Shown here: positions 16,184 through 25,541 of the stretch, in pieces
Layout: each line of letters opens with the position of its first letter
Numbering within the stretch: the first letter of the stretch is position 1
Assembly: GCA_041674745.1 (NCBI GenBank)
Contig: JBAYVD010000001.1
Location: forward strand, 310,001-374,000
From: UBA2040 sp041674745
GTDB lineage: Bacteria; Bacteroidota; Bacteroidia; Flavobacteriales_D; Crocinitomicaceae
DNA: 64,000 bases
Direction of reading: 5' to 3'
Made by a program: the position numbers and the translations under genes
The notes under the pieces: generated by a model
What the model was told of the DNA's origin: nothing
Databases searched by the model: none
The model's input: only the letters and a program-made list of their open reading frames with translations

Positions 16184-16335
16184 GTATTTTTTAACATACA
16201 AAGATAATTAATAAATGTATATTTTAAAATACGAATGTATTATTTTATGTATTAAATAAAATATTTTTATATGATTAAAATATATTTTTAAAAATATAAA
16301 AGCATTAATAAAACGTATTTTTAAAAATACGTTTT
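16184..16335 (-). promoter_or_regulatory. Promoter and four palindromic operator-like sites upstream of the ATPase
   Basis: The 307-bp AT-rich gap between the ATPase gene and gcvP contains a minus-strand -7 box (TATCTTTG, 16199-16206) and four similar 16-bp palindromes: GTATTTTTTAACATAC (16184), GTATATTTTAAAATAC (16217), ATATTTTTAAAAATAT (16282) and GTATTTTTAAAAATAC (16315). The last lies at the centre of a 26-bp perfect palindrome, 16310-16335. The first sits at the expected transcription start. Operator function is inferred. Confidence 0.55.
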
Positions 16336-16477
16336 ACAATATATCAACTTAAATAATTGATAATCAATTTATTATTATGTATTTTTTTAAATCAAGATTG
16401 TTGAATTTTTCAAGAAAAATATTCATCCTACCGAACAAAACGCCCTTTCAACCGTTCAATCAAAGTGAAAAATCACG

Positions 16478-16485
16478 TATATTTG
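16478..16485 (+). promoter_or_regulatory. -7 box of gcvP
   Basis: TATATTTG fits TAnnTTTG and ends 23 nt before the ATG at 16509. It lies inside an in-frame upstream extension of the reading frame, which is therefore probably not translated. Confidence 0.65.
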
Positions 16486-16508
16486 CACCCATAAAAAACA
16501 CACGTCAA

Positions 16509-19370
16509 ATGAACAAATTTTCCAAACGACACATTGGCCCAAATGAGGCTGAAAAATCAGAGATGTTGGCCAAAATTGGCGTAGCATCTGTTGCCGAGTT
16601 GATCGACAAAACCATTCCCGCGCACATCCGCTTAGGTCGCGAATTGAACGTTGATTCGGCCATGACGGAGCAGGAATATTTGAACCACATTACGGAATTG
16701 GGCAATAAAAATGTTGTAAACAAATCTTTTATCGGTTTGGGTTACAATGAAACAATTGTTCCTCCGGTTGTACAGCGCAACGTTCTAGAAAATCCAGGAT
16801 GGTACACAGCTTACACACCCTACCAAGCCGAAATTTCGCAAGGAAGATTGGAAGCCTTGTTGAATTTCCAAACCATGGTTTTGGAATTGACCGGAATGGA
16901 AATTGCCAATGCATCCCTTTTGGATGAGTCCACAGCTGGTTCAGAAGCCATGTTGATGTTCTGGAATTCTCGTTCAAGAGACGAGGTGAAAGCAGGAAGA
17001 AACAAATTTTTCGTTTCTGAATTTGCCTTCCCACAAACGATTGAAGTTATTGCAGGTCGCGCTAAAAATTTAGGAATTGAATTGGTGGTAGCGAATCCGG
17101 AAACATTTGAAGGAGATGCTACTTACTTTGGTGCATTGATTCAATACCCAGACGCATTGGGTCGAGTAAAAGATATTGAAGGATTTATCACAAAAATGAA
17201 GACCAATGGAATTCGTGTAGCGGTAGCGGCGGATATTTTATCCTTGGTTCTTTTGAAAGCGCCAGGTCACATGGGGGCGGATGTTGTTTTGGGTTCTACA
17301 CAACGATTTGGCGTTCCAATGGGGTATGGTGGACCTCACGCGGCTTACTTCGCAGTGAAAGATGAATACAAGCGCAACATGCCAGGACGAATCATTGGAG
17401 TTTCTAAAGATGAGGATGGCAACATGGCTTTGCGTATGGCCTTGCAAACACGTGAGCAACACATTAAAAGAGACAAAGCCACTTCGAATATTTGTACTGC
17501 CCAAGCTTTGTTAGCGGTGATGGCAAGTATGTATGCTGTTTACCACGGACCAGATGGAATGCGTGAGATCGCGTTACATGTTCACGGTTTGGCGAGCAAA
17601 ACAGCAGAAGGATTAGAAAAATTAGGCGTTGAATTGGGCGGAAGCACTTACTTTGATACCCTTTGGGTAAAAGGAGTACCGGCTTTTGAAATTCAATCAG
17701 CAGCCGAGGCAGCCGGAATGAATTTCCGATTGATCAATAAAAATGAATTGAGCATCTCTTTCGGTGAACCCCACACGGTTGCCGATGTTGAAACGATTCT
17801 AGGCATTTTTGCTCAGGTTTTGGCGAAAGATTCAATGGCAGTATCAAACGATAGCACGGTACATTTAGCACCCAATTTGTTGCGTCATGACGGAGTTTTC
17901 ACACATCCAACCTTCAGCAAATACCATTCAGAATCAAAAATGATGCGTTATTTGAAGCGTTTGGAAAACAAAGATCTTTCTTTGGTTCATTCCATGATTC
18001 CTTTGGGATCTTGTACAATGAAATTGAACGCCGCTGCGGAATTGATGCCAATCACCAATCCACAATTTGCGAATATGCACCCATTTGCTCCGGTTCATCA
18101 AGCAGAGGGTTACCACGAAATGTTCCGACAATTGGAAAAAGATTTGTCAGAATGTACTGGTTTTGCTGGTGTTTCTTTGCAACCGAATTCAGGTGCGCAA
18201 GGTGAATACGCAGGATTGATGGTGATCAAAGCCTTCCATTTGTCCAACGGCGATACACAACGAACAAAAATGATTATTCCTTCATCGGCACACGGAACCA
18301 ATCCTGCCTCAGCAGTGATGGCTGGATTCGAGGTTGTTGTGACAGGTTGTGATGAAAATGGAAACATTGATATCGACCAATTGAAAACGGTAGCCGACGA
18401 AATCGGGACGAATTTGGCCGGTATCATGGTGACGTATCCATCGACGCACGGTGTTTACGAAGAAGGAATCAAGGAAATTACCAGCATCATTCACCAAAAT
18501 GGTGGCCAAGTATACATGGATGGCGCCAACATGAATGCACAAGTTGGTTTGACGAATCCAGGAAACATTGGAGCAGACGTTTGTCACTTGAATTTGCACA
18601 AAACATTTGCCATTCCTCACGGTGGTGGTGGACCAGGCGTTGGACCCATTGGTGTTGCGGCACATTTGGTTCCGTTCCTTCCAGGAAATCCAGTAATCAA
18701 AGCCGGTGGCGAAAAAGCAATCGAAGCGATTTCTGGCGCACCGTACGGAAGTGCCTTGATTTTATTGATCTCCTATGCTTACATCAAAATGTTGGGAGCA
18801 AAAGGATTGAGAGAATCAACGGAAATAGCCATTTTGAACGCCAATTACATTGCTGCAAGTTTGAAAGGACATTACGACATTCTTTACGCAGGTAAAAATG
18901 GTACTGTCGCGCACGAAATGATTTTGGATTGCCGAGATTTCAAAAAAACATCCGATGTGGAAGTAGCCGATATGGCAAAACGTTTGATTGATTACGGATT
19001 CCACGCACCAACGGTTTCTTTCCCAGTTGCCAGTACTTTGATGGTTGAACCAACGGAGAGTGAAGACAAAGAAGAATTGGATCGTTTCATTGAAGCCATG
19101 ATTAAAATTCGAGAAGAAATTCGCGAAATTGAAAACGGTCATGCAGACAAAGTGAACAACTTATTGAAAAATGCACCGCACACAGCGGATTGTATTATCA
19201 ACAAAGATTGGAACTACCCGTATTCTCCGCAAGAAGCAGCGTATCCAGTTGACTATTTGAGAGAGTTCAAATATTGGGTGCCGGTACGTCGAGTAGACAA
19301 TGCCTACGGTGATAGAAATTTAATTTGTTCTTGCCCAAGTGTTGAAAGCTATTTGCACTTAGCAGAATAG
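16509..19370 (+). CDS. gcvP: Glycine dehydrogenase (decarboxylating), P protein
   Basis: The P protein of the glycine cleavage system: a PLP enzyme that decarboxylates glycine and passes aminomethyl to lipoyl-H protein. The 953-aa length, with N- and C-terminal halves in one chain, is standard for the homodimeric form. It starts MNKFSKRHIGPNEAEKSEML, has SLLDESTAGSEAM (about 138-150) and the PLP-lysine region HLNLHKTFAIPHGGGGPG (about 693-710). The frame is open 132 bp further upstream, but the promoter box sits in that extension and its sequence does not look like GcvP. It is monocistronic, with a terminator just after it; gcvT and gcvH are elsewhere. Confidence 0.98.
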   Translation: MNKFSKRHIGPNEAEKSEMLAKIGVASVAELIDKTIPAHIRLGRELNVDSAMTEQEYLNHITELGNKNVVNKSFIGLGYNETIVPPVVQRNVLENPGWYTAYTPYQAEISQGRLEALLNFQTMVLELTGMEIANASLLDESTAGSEAMLMFWNSRSRDEVKAGRNKFFVSEFAFPQTIEVIAGRAKNLGIELVVANPETFEGDATYFGALIQYPDALGRVKDIEGFITKMKTNGIRVAVAADILSLVLLKAPGHMGADVVLGSTQRFGVPMGYGGPHAAYFAVKDEYKRNMPGRIIGVSKDEDGNMALRMALQTREQHIKRDKATSNICTAQALLAVMASMYAVYHGPDGMREIALHVHGLASKTAEGLEKLGVELGGSTYFDTLWVKGVPAFEIQSAAEAAGMNFRLINKNELSISFGEPHTVADVETILGIFAQVLAKDSMAVSNDSTVHLAPNLLRHDGVFTHPTFSKYHSESKMMRYLKRLENKDLSLVHSMIPLGSCTMKLNAAAELMPITNPQFANMHPFAPVHQAEGYHEMFRQLEKDLSECTGFAGVSLQPNSGAQGEYAGLMVIKAFHLSNGDTQRTKMIIPSSAHGTNPASAVMAGFEVVVTGCDENGNIDIDQLKTVADEIGTNLAGIMVTYPSTHGVYEEGIKEITSIIHQNGGQVYMDGANMNAQVGLTNPGNIGADVCHLNLHKTFAIPHGGGGPGVGPIGVAAHLVPFLPGNPVIKAGGEKAIEAISGAPYGSALILLISYAYIKMLGAKGLRESTEIAILNANYIAASLKGHYDILYAGKNGTVAHEMILDCRDFKKTSDVEVADMAKRLIDYGFHAPTVSFPVASTLMVEPTESEDKEELDRFIEAMIKIREEIREIENGHADKVNNLLKNAPHTADCIINKDWNYPYSPQEAAYPVDYLREFKYWVPVRRVDNAYGDRNLICSCPSVESYLHLAE

Positions 19371-19386
19371 AAAATTTAGTAGATAC

Positions 19387-19423
19387 AAAAAACGTCCTAC
19401 CAATTTTGGGAGGACGTTTTTTT
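19387..19423 (+). terminator. Bidirectional terminator after gcvP
   Basis: AACGTCCT (19391-19398) and AGGACGTT (19411-19418) form the stem, with A-runs before and T7 after, so it can end gcvP and also stop transcription from the convergent gene. Confidence 0.93.
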
Positions 19424-19478
19424 GTGCACAGTATTTTGGAATGAGGTTCGATTACGTTTAATGGAAATTTGCAGAAGT

Positions 19479-21824
19479 TTACCGCATCAAATTGACATGG
19501 CCATTCACCAATTTCCGTTCATCGGTTTTTTCATCCTTGAAATCAATTCTCCAGCTGTAAATTCCAGCCTGAGCAGGATGTTGATTAAAGGTGCCATCCC
19601 AGCCAATGGATAAATCGTTGGTTTCAAAAATTAAATGTCCCCAGCGGTCGTAAATGCTCATTTTGAAACTACCGGGATCGATTCCGGCGGTGATGATGGG
19701 TTGGAAAACATTGTTGAACTCATCATTGTCTGGGGTGAAAGAATTGGGAACATAGAGCAACAATTGGTCTTGCACGCGAATGATTTTGGAAGTCGTATCC
19801 TGACATCCTTCTGATGAGGTAACCAGCAAAATGACTTGATAATTTCCCACTTCGCCAATCGGGAATTGATGCTCGGGATTGATTTCGTAGCTGTAGGTCG
19901 AATCCCCAAAACTCCAATAATTGTAAGCGTTGTTGGTGGAAATGTTCGTGAAATTGACGGTTGGATCGTCTGAGTATGCGGTTGATAAATCACTCGTGAA
20001 TTCTGCCACAGGCAAAGGATCCACGCAGATCATATCGGGAATCGTGAGTTCGGTGTAACACAAGGAATTTCCCGTTAAAATCCCCAAAGTGACATCAAAA
20101 CAAGTCGGACTTTCAAAAATGTGATTGATGCCAACAGAATTGGTTTCAATGGTGCCGTCTTCCAAAGTCCAAATCACTGTAGATGAAGGTTCAAAGGTGC
20201 TTTGGTTGATGAAATTTACTTCCAAAGGAACACAGCCTTTGATGAGATCAGATGAAAACTGAACAATCGGGTTTTCTGTAATTTCAACAAAAACTTTTGT
20301 TGTATCATTGACGCAAGGTGATTGTGCCGAAAGAACGTAATCGAATTCATATGTGCCGGCATTCAAATTCGACAAGTCCAGCGCACTGAAAGCGGTATTG
20401 AATTGATTGGAAGGGACAACCGAATTTTCTATCCAAAAAGGAGGTAAATCAACAACCGAAGCTGTCGCATAGGGGAGTAATAATTCGGTTACACCAACGG
20501 TGTTGCACCAATTCAAGGTCGTTGGTCCAACGTGAATGGGTTGCTTGTGCACTGTAAAGTCGAAAAGACTCGTATCGTTGGGGCAATACGTGCCGTAAAC
20601 AACGTACATCGCTTCCTGATTGCCGAGAATTCCAGCCAACGTGAGTTGACCCGAAGCTGAAAGATTTCCGCCAAGTGCGCTGCCATTGTCCCACCAAGTG
20701 CCTCCCGCATTCGCATTTGCACTCAAATAGGCATTCAAATCTTGTATTCCATTGGTTTCACACCAGGTTGCTAAACTGTCGTTACCAGCGGATTTTTGCG
20801 TTTCAAAAGTTACATTGATTTGGTCGCTGCTGGAGCAAAAGTTGGCGTTTGTTACCGTCACTTGATAATTTCCCGTTGTGTCAACAGCAAGTGTTTGGCC
20901 CGTAGAACCGCCTGTCCAAGAATAAGTCAAACCTGGATTTTGCGCATCCAAAACAACCGTCGCGCCGACACATTCAAATTGGTCGGGACCTAAATTCACA
21001 ACAGGATTTGTGGAATAGGTAACGACAATCGTATCATTCGAAACACAAACCGGTCGAAAAGCAATATCGTCCAAAAGAAAATCATTCCCACTTCCTCCCG
21101 TATTTTGATTCAAGATACAAATGTCTATCGTTGAATTGGCACCTGAATTCCAAATTTGGAAAAATTGCTGCCAAACACAACCACTTGTCGATGTTGTAAA
21201 AACGGGTCCTGTTGGATTTCCATTGATCGAAAATTGAAGTTGCGCTGCATTGATATCGTTCAAAGCGTTGGAAACCCAGGTGCTCAATTGATAGTTGGTG
21301 TTTGGTTGAACGGTTACCGTTTGACACCAAACAGTGGTATTCGCCGTCGATGCGCCGTTGACAACCATCATGTTTACGCCAGGCGTTGGTGTATGATCAT
21401 TGCAAGAAGAAAAGTTACTGTGGGCTAAATTGGGCGATGTGGCGATCGCATAGGTTCCAGCATTGGAAACCAAACCCCAAGACCCACCAGTTCCTAAAAT
21501 ATAATTGGTGGTAAAACCCGTGTTGCCACTTTCAAAATCACCATTTACCACGGTATTTGGACCCAAAAAAGTCCCGATGACGCTGTACGTTCCGGGTGTC
21601 GAAATGGTGCGAAGAGGATTGGTAGAGTTGTTATTCCACAAATAGGACGTATACGCTCCAGCCGCTCCAGCATTGAGCGACAGTGTTTGCGTTGAACAAA
21701 GCGTAGTATCAGGACCTAAATTGATCGGCGGTATGGTACACTGCGCAACCGTTTCTATTGGTGTAAACAATAAAAAAGATGAAAGAAGATAAAATACAAA
21801 ATAGATGAACTTCCTTGATTCCAT
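19479..21824 (-). CDS. Secreted PKD-domain protein with gliding-motility-type C-terminal domain
   Basis: About 781 aa, exported through type IX secretion. Signal peptide MESRKFIYFVFYLLSSFLLF..AQ; then Ig/PKD-like repeats containing NLGPDTTLC and NLGPDQFECVGATVVLDAQN; a jelly-roll-like segment near 90-260 starting NTVVNGDFESGNTGF; a PKD domain with YWSFGDSTYSYEINPEHQF (about 655-673); and the CHU_C type B sorting domain (VPNSFTPDNDEFNNVFQP...DRWGHLIFET...WDGTF). Such proteins are usually adhesins or surface-matrix components. The start at 21824 is preferred over the ATG 21 bp upstream because it begins the signal peptide. The gene is single and large, convergent with gcvP. Confidence 0.9.
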   Translation of the reverse strand: MESRKFIYFVFYLLSSFLLFTPIETVAQCTIPPINLGPDTTLCSTQTLSLNAGAAGAYTSYLWNNNSTNPLRTISTPGTYSVIGTFLGPNTVVNGDFESGNTGFTTNYILGTGGSWGLVSNAGTYAIATSPNLAHSNFSSCNDHTPTPGVNMMVVNGASTANTTVWCQTVTVQPNTNYQLSTWVSNALNDINAAQLQFSINGNPTGPVFTTSTSGCVWQQFFQIWNSGANSTIDICILNQNTGGSGNDFLLDDIAFRPVCVSNDTIVVTYSTNPVVNLGPDQFECVGATVVLDAQNPGLTYSWTGGSTGQTLAVDTTGNYQVTVTNANFCSSSDQINVTFETQKSAGNDSLATWCETNGIQDLNAYLSANANAGGTWWDNGSALGGNLSASGQLTLAGILGNQEAMYVVYGTYCPNDTSLFDFTVHKQPIHVGPTTLNWCNTVGVTELLLPYATASVVDLPPFWIENSVVPSNQFNTAFSALDLSNLNAGTYEFDYVLSAQSPCVNDTTKVFVEITENPIVQFSSDLIKGCVPLEVNFINQSTFEPSSTVIWTLEDGTIETNSVGINHIFESPTCFDVTLGILTGNSLCYTELTIPDMICVDPLPVAEFTSDLSTAYSDDPTVNFTNISTNNAYNYWSFGDSTYSYEINPEHQFPIGEVGNYQVILLVTSSEGCQDTTSKIIRVQDQLLLYVPNSFTPDNDEFNNVFQPIITAGIDPGSFKMSIYDRWGHLIFETNDLSIGWDGTFNQHPAQAGIYSWRIDFKDEKTDERKLVNGHVNLMR

Positions 21825-21876
21825 TGGTCTATTAATCAATACCACAAGGATACAAATTTTTCGCGTGAAAGAGCGA

Positions 21877-22623
21877 TTAATTAGCGCTCAATTCTTGATA
21901 GGCTTTCTCCAAGGTTTCCAAAAATACGGAAGGATCTTGTGCGCCTGAAACGCCGTATTTTCGGTCAAAAACGAAAAAAGGAACGCCCGAAATACCCAAG
22001 TTTCGAGCCTCTTGAATATCGGCCCGAACCACTGCGCTGTAGGCGTCACTGGTCAAAATACCTCGAACTTCTTCGGCATCCAAGCCAATTTCCGTTCCGA
22101 TTGTCACCAAGGTTTCCAAATCGGCTACATCCAAACCAAGGGTAAAATGCGCCGCCAATAATTTTTCTTTCGCCAAACCTTGCAAACCTTTTTCTTTCGC
22201 GAAATGGATCAAGCGAGAAGCATCGAAGGTGTTGGAGATTTTTGCACGATCAAAATCGTAAATCAAACCCACTTCTTTCGCCATTTTGGCAACATTGTCG
22301 TGCATTCGTTTCGATTCTTTCAAGCTAATTCCCTTGTTGTCGGCCAAATACTGGTACATGCCAATGGATTGATCCATATCTTTTGGAATCGTAGAATCCA
22401 ATTGAAAACTTTTCCATTCAATTTCTACCCAATCGTTGTGTTCAAATTTCGCGAGCGCTTCTTCAAATTTTCGTTTACCAACATAGCAAAACGGGCAAGC
22501 CACATCACTCCATATTTCTATTTTCATTTTTTTAGGGGAATTTGTTTCAAGCGAAAGTTCCTTTTCTTGCGAAAAACAAGCTGAAAGTGTAAAAGTCAAG
22601 AAGCTCAACAAAAGGAATTTCAT
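21877..22623 (-). CDS. DsbA-family (FrnE-like) oxidoreductase with lipoprotein signal
   Basis: A 248-aa thioredoxin-fold protein of the FrnE/DsbA family. The core begins KIEIWSDVACPFCYVGKRKF with a CPFC redox motif (about residues 43-46). The closing cis-Pro region GISGVPFFVFDRKYGVSGAQ (about 209-228) is also present. FrnE-like proteins are usually cytosolic and start at this core; here about 32 residues precede it, forming a lipoprotein signal (MKFLLLSFLTFTLSAC), so the protein is probably periplasmic. An alternative internal ATG at 22527 would give the normal cytosolic form. Disulfide chaperone or isomerase function is inferred. Confidence 0.88.
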   Translation of the reverse strand: MKFLLLSFLTFTLSACFSQEKELSLETNSPKKMKIEIWSDVACPFCYVGKRKFEEALAKFEHNDWVEIEWKSFQLDSTIPKDMDQSIGMYQYLADNKGISLKESKRMHDNVAKMAKEVGLIYDFDRAKISNTFDASRLIHFAKEKGLQGLAKEKLLAAHFTLGLDVADLETLVTIGTEIGLDAEEVRGILTSDAYSAVVRADIQEARNLGISGVPFFVFDRKYGVSGAQDPSVFLETLEKAYQELSAN

Positions 22624-22777
22624 CCAACAAAGCTATTGAATCTTTGCACAAATTGAAAATTGAGCCCCAAGGTTTAACGAATTTTATTGAAATGGGCGAA
22701 AGTGATTTTGAGATTCATAAAATAAGTCATAGTTTAGCAATTAGTAACCTAATGTACTGAATTAAAGCGCTGAAATC

Positions 22778-23728
22778 ATGAAAAAATATCTAATCATTTT
22801 AATTTTGAGCCTCCGGTTTTTTGGACTTTCTCAAAATGACAGTTTGATGCCCAATCACCATGCTGATTATTATTGTAATTATGCTGATGATTACGGGGTG
22901 ATGAATTTTACTTTTAATTTTATAAATACCAACCCATCGGAAGACACGCTACTCATGTTTGACTCATTCTACAATGATTACATGGGCTTTATGAGGCTTG
23001 ACGGAGATAAGGTATATTTTACCGCGGATTCTATTTATTTTCAGAATTCAATTATTATGTCGAGTTTATTACACAATGATTCTGCAGTGATGTATGCGAT
23101 GAACCATGAAATACTGCTATATGATTATGCAGTAGAGGTTGGAGATACAATTTCCATTTTTTTTGGAGATACAAATCAAAGTGGAATAGGAAGTCATATT
23201 TTAGTATCGGCAATAGATACGATACTAATAAATGGAATTGCCAGAAAAAGAATTTTCTCACAAAATAACACCGGCGGTATTGAAGACTGCTGGATAAAGG
23301 GAATAGGAAGTGTAAATAACCCGTTAACACAGTATTTCTTTAGAAGAATGGTTCCATTTGAGTCAGGTAATTCCGTTCAATGTGTGAATGGGGTATATCA
23401 AGGCAATTCAGGTACAAGTTTCATACATTACTCCGTGTTTCCAAATGGATGCACTGCCCAACTAGAAGAAAAACTTCAGTTTGAATTTTTACTTTCGCCC
23501 AATCCATTGGTTGGAGAAAAATTCACAATTCAAACCAAATTCGATTTGCAAAAAGAGAACATTTCCATTTTTGATGAAATGGGTAGACAAATGGATCGTT
23601 TTGATTGGTTGGATATGGGAAACAATTCGTTTGAAATAAATGTACCTACAATTCAAGCAGGAGTTTATTATGTGCAAATTAATAGTGAGCAAGGTAAAAC
23701 AACCGAAAAGCTAATTGTGCTAAAGTAA
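22778..23728 (+). CDS. T9SS type A sorting-domain protein
   Basis: A 316-aa exported protein with signal peptide (MKKYLIILILSLRFFGLSQ), a central region without a recognised domain (repeated short beta-like segments with DTISIFFGD) and a C-terminal type IX sorting domain (about 235-316; FLSPNPLVGEKFTIQ, IFDEMGRQMDRFD, GVYYVQINSEQGKTTEKLIV). The function of the cargo part is unknown. It is followed 13 bp later by a frameshifted gene on the same strand. Confidence 0.85.
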   Translation: MKKYLIILILSLRFFGLSQNDSLMPNHHADYYCNYADDYGVMNFTFNFINTNPSEDTLLMFDSFYNDYMGFMRLDGDKVYFTADSIYFQNSIIMSSLLHNDSAVMYAMNHEILLYDYAVEVGDTISIFFGDTNQSGIGSHILVSAIDTILINGIARKRIFSQNNTGGIEDCWIKGIGSVNNPLTQYFFRRMVPFESGNSVQCVNGVYQGNSGTSFIHYSVFPNGCTAQLEEKLQFEFLLSPNPLVGEKFTIQTKFDLQKENISIFDEMGRQMDRFDWLDMGNNSFEINVPTIQAGVYYVQINSEQGKTTEKLIVLK

Positions 23729-23741
23729 ATGGAGAAAAATC

Positions 23742-24651
23742 ATGAAAAACAATCCACAACAATCTAATCATCAATTTCGATTGAGAGCACTGAACAAAAA
23801 ATGGCACCTTTTACTTTTGTCAATCTTTTTTTTACTCTTAAGTCCACGTTTTGTATTTGGTCAAAGTGATGTAAAATATTGTTTCGATTCACTGACAAGT
23901 AATTGTATACTTTATTATTCCGCCCCCCCATTTTTCTTCACTAACTATTGACACGAATTCAAATCCATCTAATATTTGGCAAATTGGGGCGCCTCAAAAA
24001 CTGGTTCTAAACAGCGCGTACAGTTCGCCTAATGTGATTATAACGGATACGGTGAATTCTTACCCAATCAATGATACCTCTTCGTTCATTATCAAATTTT
24101 TAAATGATAGCTTCATTTGTGATTGGCAATATTTATCTATCGATTTTTCATTCGATTTTTATGTCGATTCAGATACTTTAACGGATTTTGGAAAAATTGA
24201 ATTTTCACCGGATAATGGATTTTCTTGGATAGATGTAATTAATGATCCGTTTTATTCAGGATTAATAAGTTGGGACACTTGGAGTCAAAGTGGGGCAACT
24301 CAATATCCACGACCAATTTTATCTGGTTCCTCTGGAGAATGGTATCATGCAATTACATATGGTATGCATGCAATCCCAATCTCTTTTGGTCTTCAGGCTT
24401 GTGATACACTAACATGGCGATTTAGCTTTATAAGCGATGCCGTTCAGACAAATAAAGACGGATTGATGTTTGATAATATTTCGATTGGAATAACATACCC
24501 AATTGGCCTTGAAGAAAACAAACTCAACCCCAACCGCACACTTCTAAAAATTGTAGACCTCATGGGTAGAGAAACGGAATACCAACCCAATTCAACTTTG
24601 ATTTACATCTATAGTGATGGTTCTCGGGAGAAGGTTTTTAAAGTGGAGTAA
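23742..24651 (+). pseudogene. T9SS-type secreted protein gene interrupted at a C7 tract
   Basis: The first frame (23742-23951) encodes a hydrophobic signal region (LLLLSIFFLLLSPRFVFGQ) and then stops. The second frame is open from about 23920 through 24651. The two join at a run of seven C (23923-23929): with six C the frame is continuous (A-P-H-F-S-S-L-T-I-D). The C-terminal segment (IVDLMGRETEYQPNSTLIYI and YSDGSREKVFKVE) resembles a type IX-style tail used by many Bacteroidota exported proteins. It may be a true pseudogene, a phase-variable gene or a sequencing error; the three cannot be separated here. No domain is recognised in the middle. Confidence 0.75.
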
Positions 24652-24765
24652 ATAGACTTCAGGCGATTCATATAGGAATGAAAAACAACTTTTCAGTTGA
24701 TTGGTAGGTATGGTTACTGGTTTTTTTGAAGTGAGTCCTACTCAAAATTTGTACCTTAGCGGAAA

Positions 24766-25470
24766 ATGAAACCTGTCGAAAATACCGCCTGTCTGACGTG
24801 CAAAGCACGGAGCAAATCTATTTTTTCCAGTTGCAGTTTCGAAGTTTTGGCGAATTTGGATGAAATGAAAACCTGTCAAGTCTACCAAAAAGGCGAGGAA
24901 TTGTTTCAAATGGGGCATCACCCCAAAGGAATTTTTTGTGTGATCAGCGGGAAAATCAAAGTCTACCAAAAAGGTTTTGACGGGAAGGAACAAATTGTTC
25001 ATTTGATTTCTGCGGGCAACATCATGGGACATCGGGCGCTTTTTGGTGACGATACCTATTCCTGTTCCGCCATTGCGCTGGAAGAATGCAAAGTCTGTTT
25101 TCTACCGAAATCGAAATTTTACGACATGATTTCCAAAGATGGTAAATTGACGTTCAAAATTGCGCAATTGCTGGCGCATGAACTCAAAGAAGCCGAAGAA
25201 ATCATCACCAGTACGGCACAACAACCCGTGATGGAGCGCGTTGCCAAAATGTTGATCGTTTTGCAAAAGCAGTATGGATTCTTGGCGGATGAAGCAACGT
25301 TGAACATAGAAATGAAACGCGACGATTTCGCCAACATGGTGGGAAGCACGCGGGAAACGGTGACGCGGTATCTCTACAAATTGAAAAAAGACGGCCTCAT
25401 AGATATCATCGGAAAAAAAATTAAAATACTGGATTACAATAAATTAACAACTTTATCCAAAGAAGGTTAA
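24766..25470 (+). CDS. CRP/FNR-family transcriptional regulator
   Basis: A 234-aa regulator with an N-terminal cysteine cluster (Cys9, Cys12, Cys23, Cys37) like the iron-sulfur ligands of FNR, a cyclic-nucleotide-binding-type beta-barrel (about 38-155) and a C-terminal winged helix (about 175-225). The recognition helix reads GSTRETVTRYLYKLKKDGLI; the RETxxR pattern is that of CRP, whose Arg, Glu and Arg contact the half-site TGTGA. A perfect TGTGA-N6-TCACA site lies 13 bp past its stop, in front of paaA. The inference is an oxygen- or redox-sensing regulator controlling the oxygen-dependent aromatic catabolic genes downstream. The gene itself has a weak promoter-like sequence. Confidence 0.93.
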   Translation: MKPVENTACLTCKARSKSIFSSCSFEVLANLDEMKTCQVYQKGEELFQMGHHPKGIFCVISGKIKVYQKGFDGKEQIVHLISAGNIMGHRALFGDDTYSCSAIALEECKVCFLPKSKFYDMISKDGKLTFKIAQLLAHELKEAEEIITSTAQQPVMERVAKMLIVLQKQYGFLADEATLNIEMKRDDFANMVGSTRETVTRYLYKLKKDGLIDIIGKKIKILDYNKLTTLSKEG

Positions 25471-25482
25471 GACGCCAGTTAG

Positions 25483-25527
25483 TGTGATGCCCATCACATT
25501 TTTCATCACAAAAAGGACGTTAATTTG
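25483..25527 (+). promoter_or_regulatory. CRP/FNR-type operator and promoter of the paa cluster
   Basis: TGTGATGCCCATCACA (25483-25498) is a perfect inverted repeat with CRP-type half-sites. A -7-like TTAATTTG (25520-25527, one mismatch to TAnnTTTG) follows. With the start expected near 25531 the operator centre is near -41, the usual class II activator position. Binding by the adjacent regulator is inferred. Confidence 0.75.
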
Positions 25528-25541
25528 CTCAAAAATTATTT

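Noticed and set aside
16377..16508. N-terminal 44-residue extension of GcvP
   Set aside because: It contains the promoter -7 box and does not resemble GcvP; the family start MNKFSKRHIG begins at 16509.
16202..16508. Glycine riboswitch ahead of gcvP
   Set aside because: The region is AT-rich palindromes, and the predicted leader after the -7 box is only about 20 nt, too short for the aptamer.
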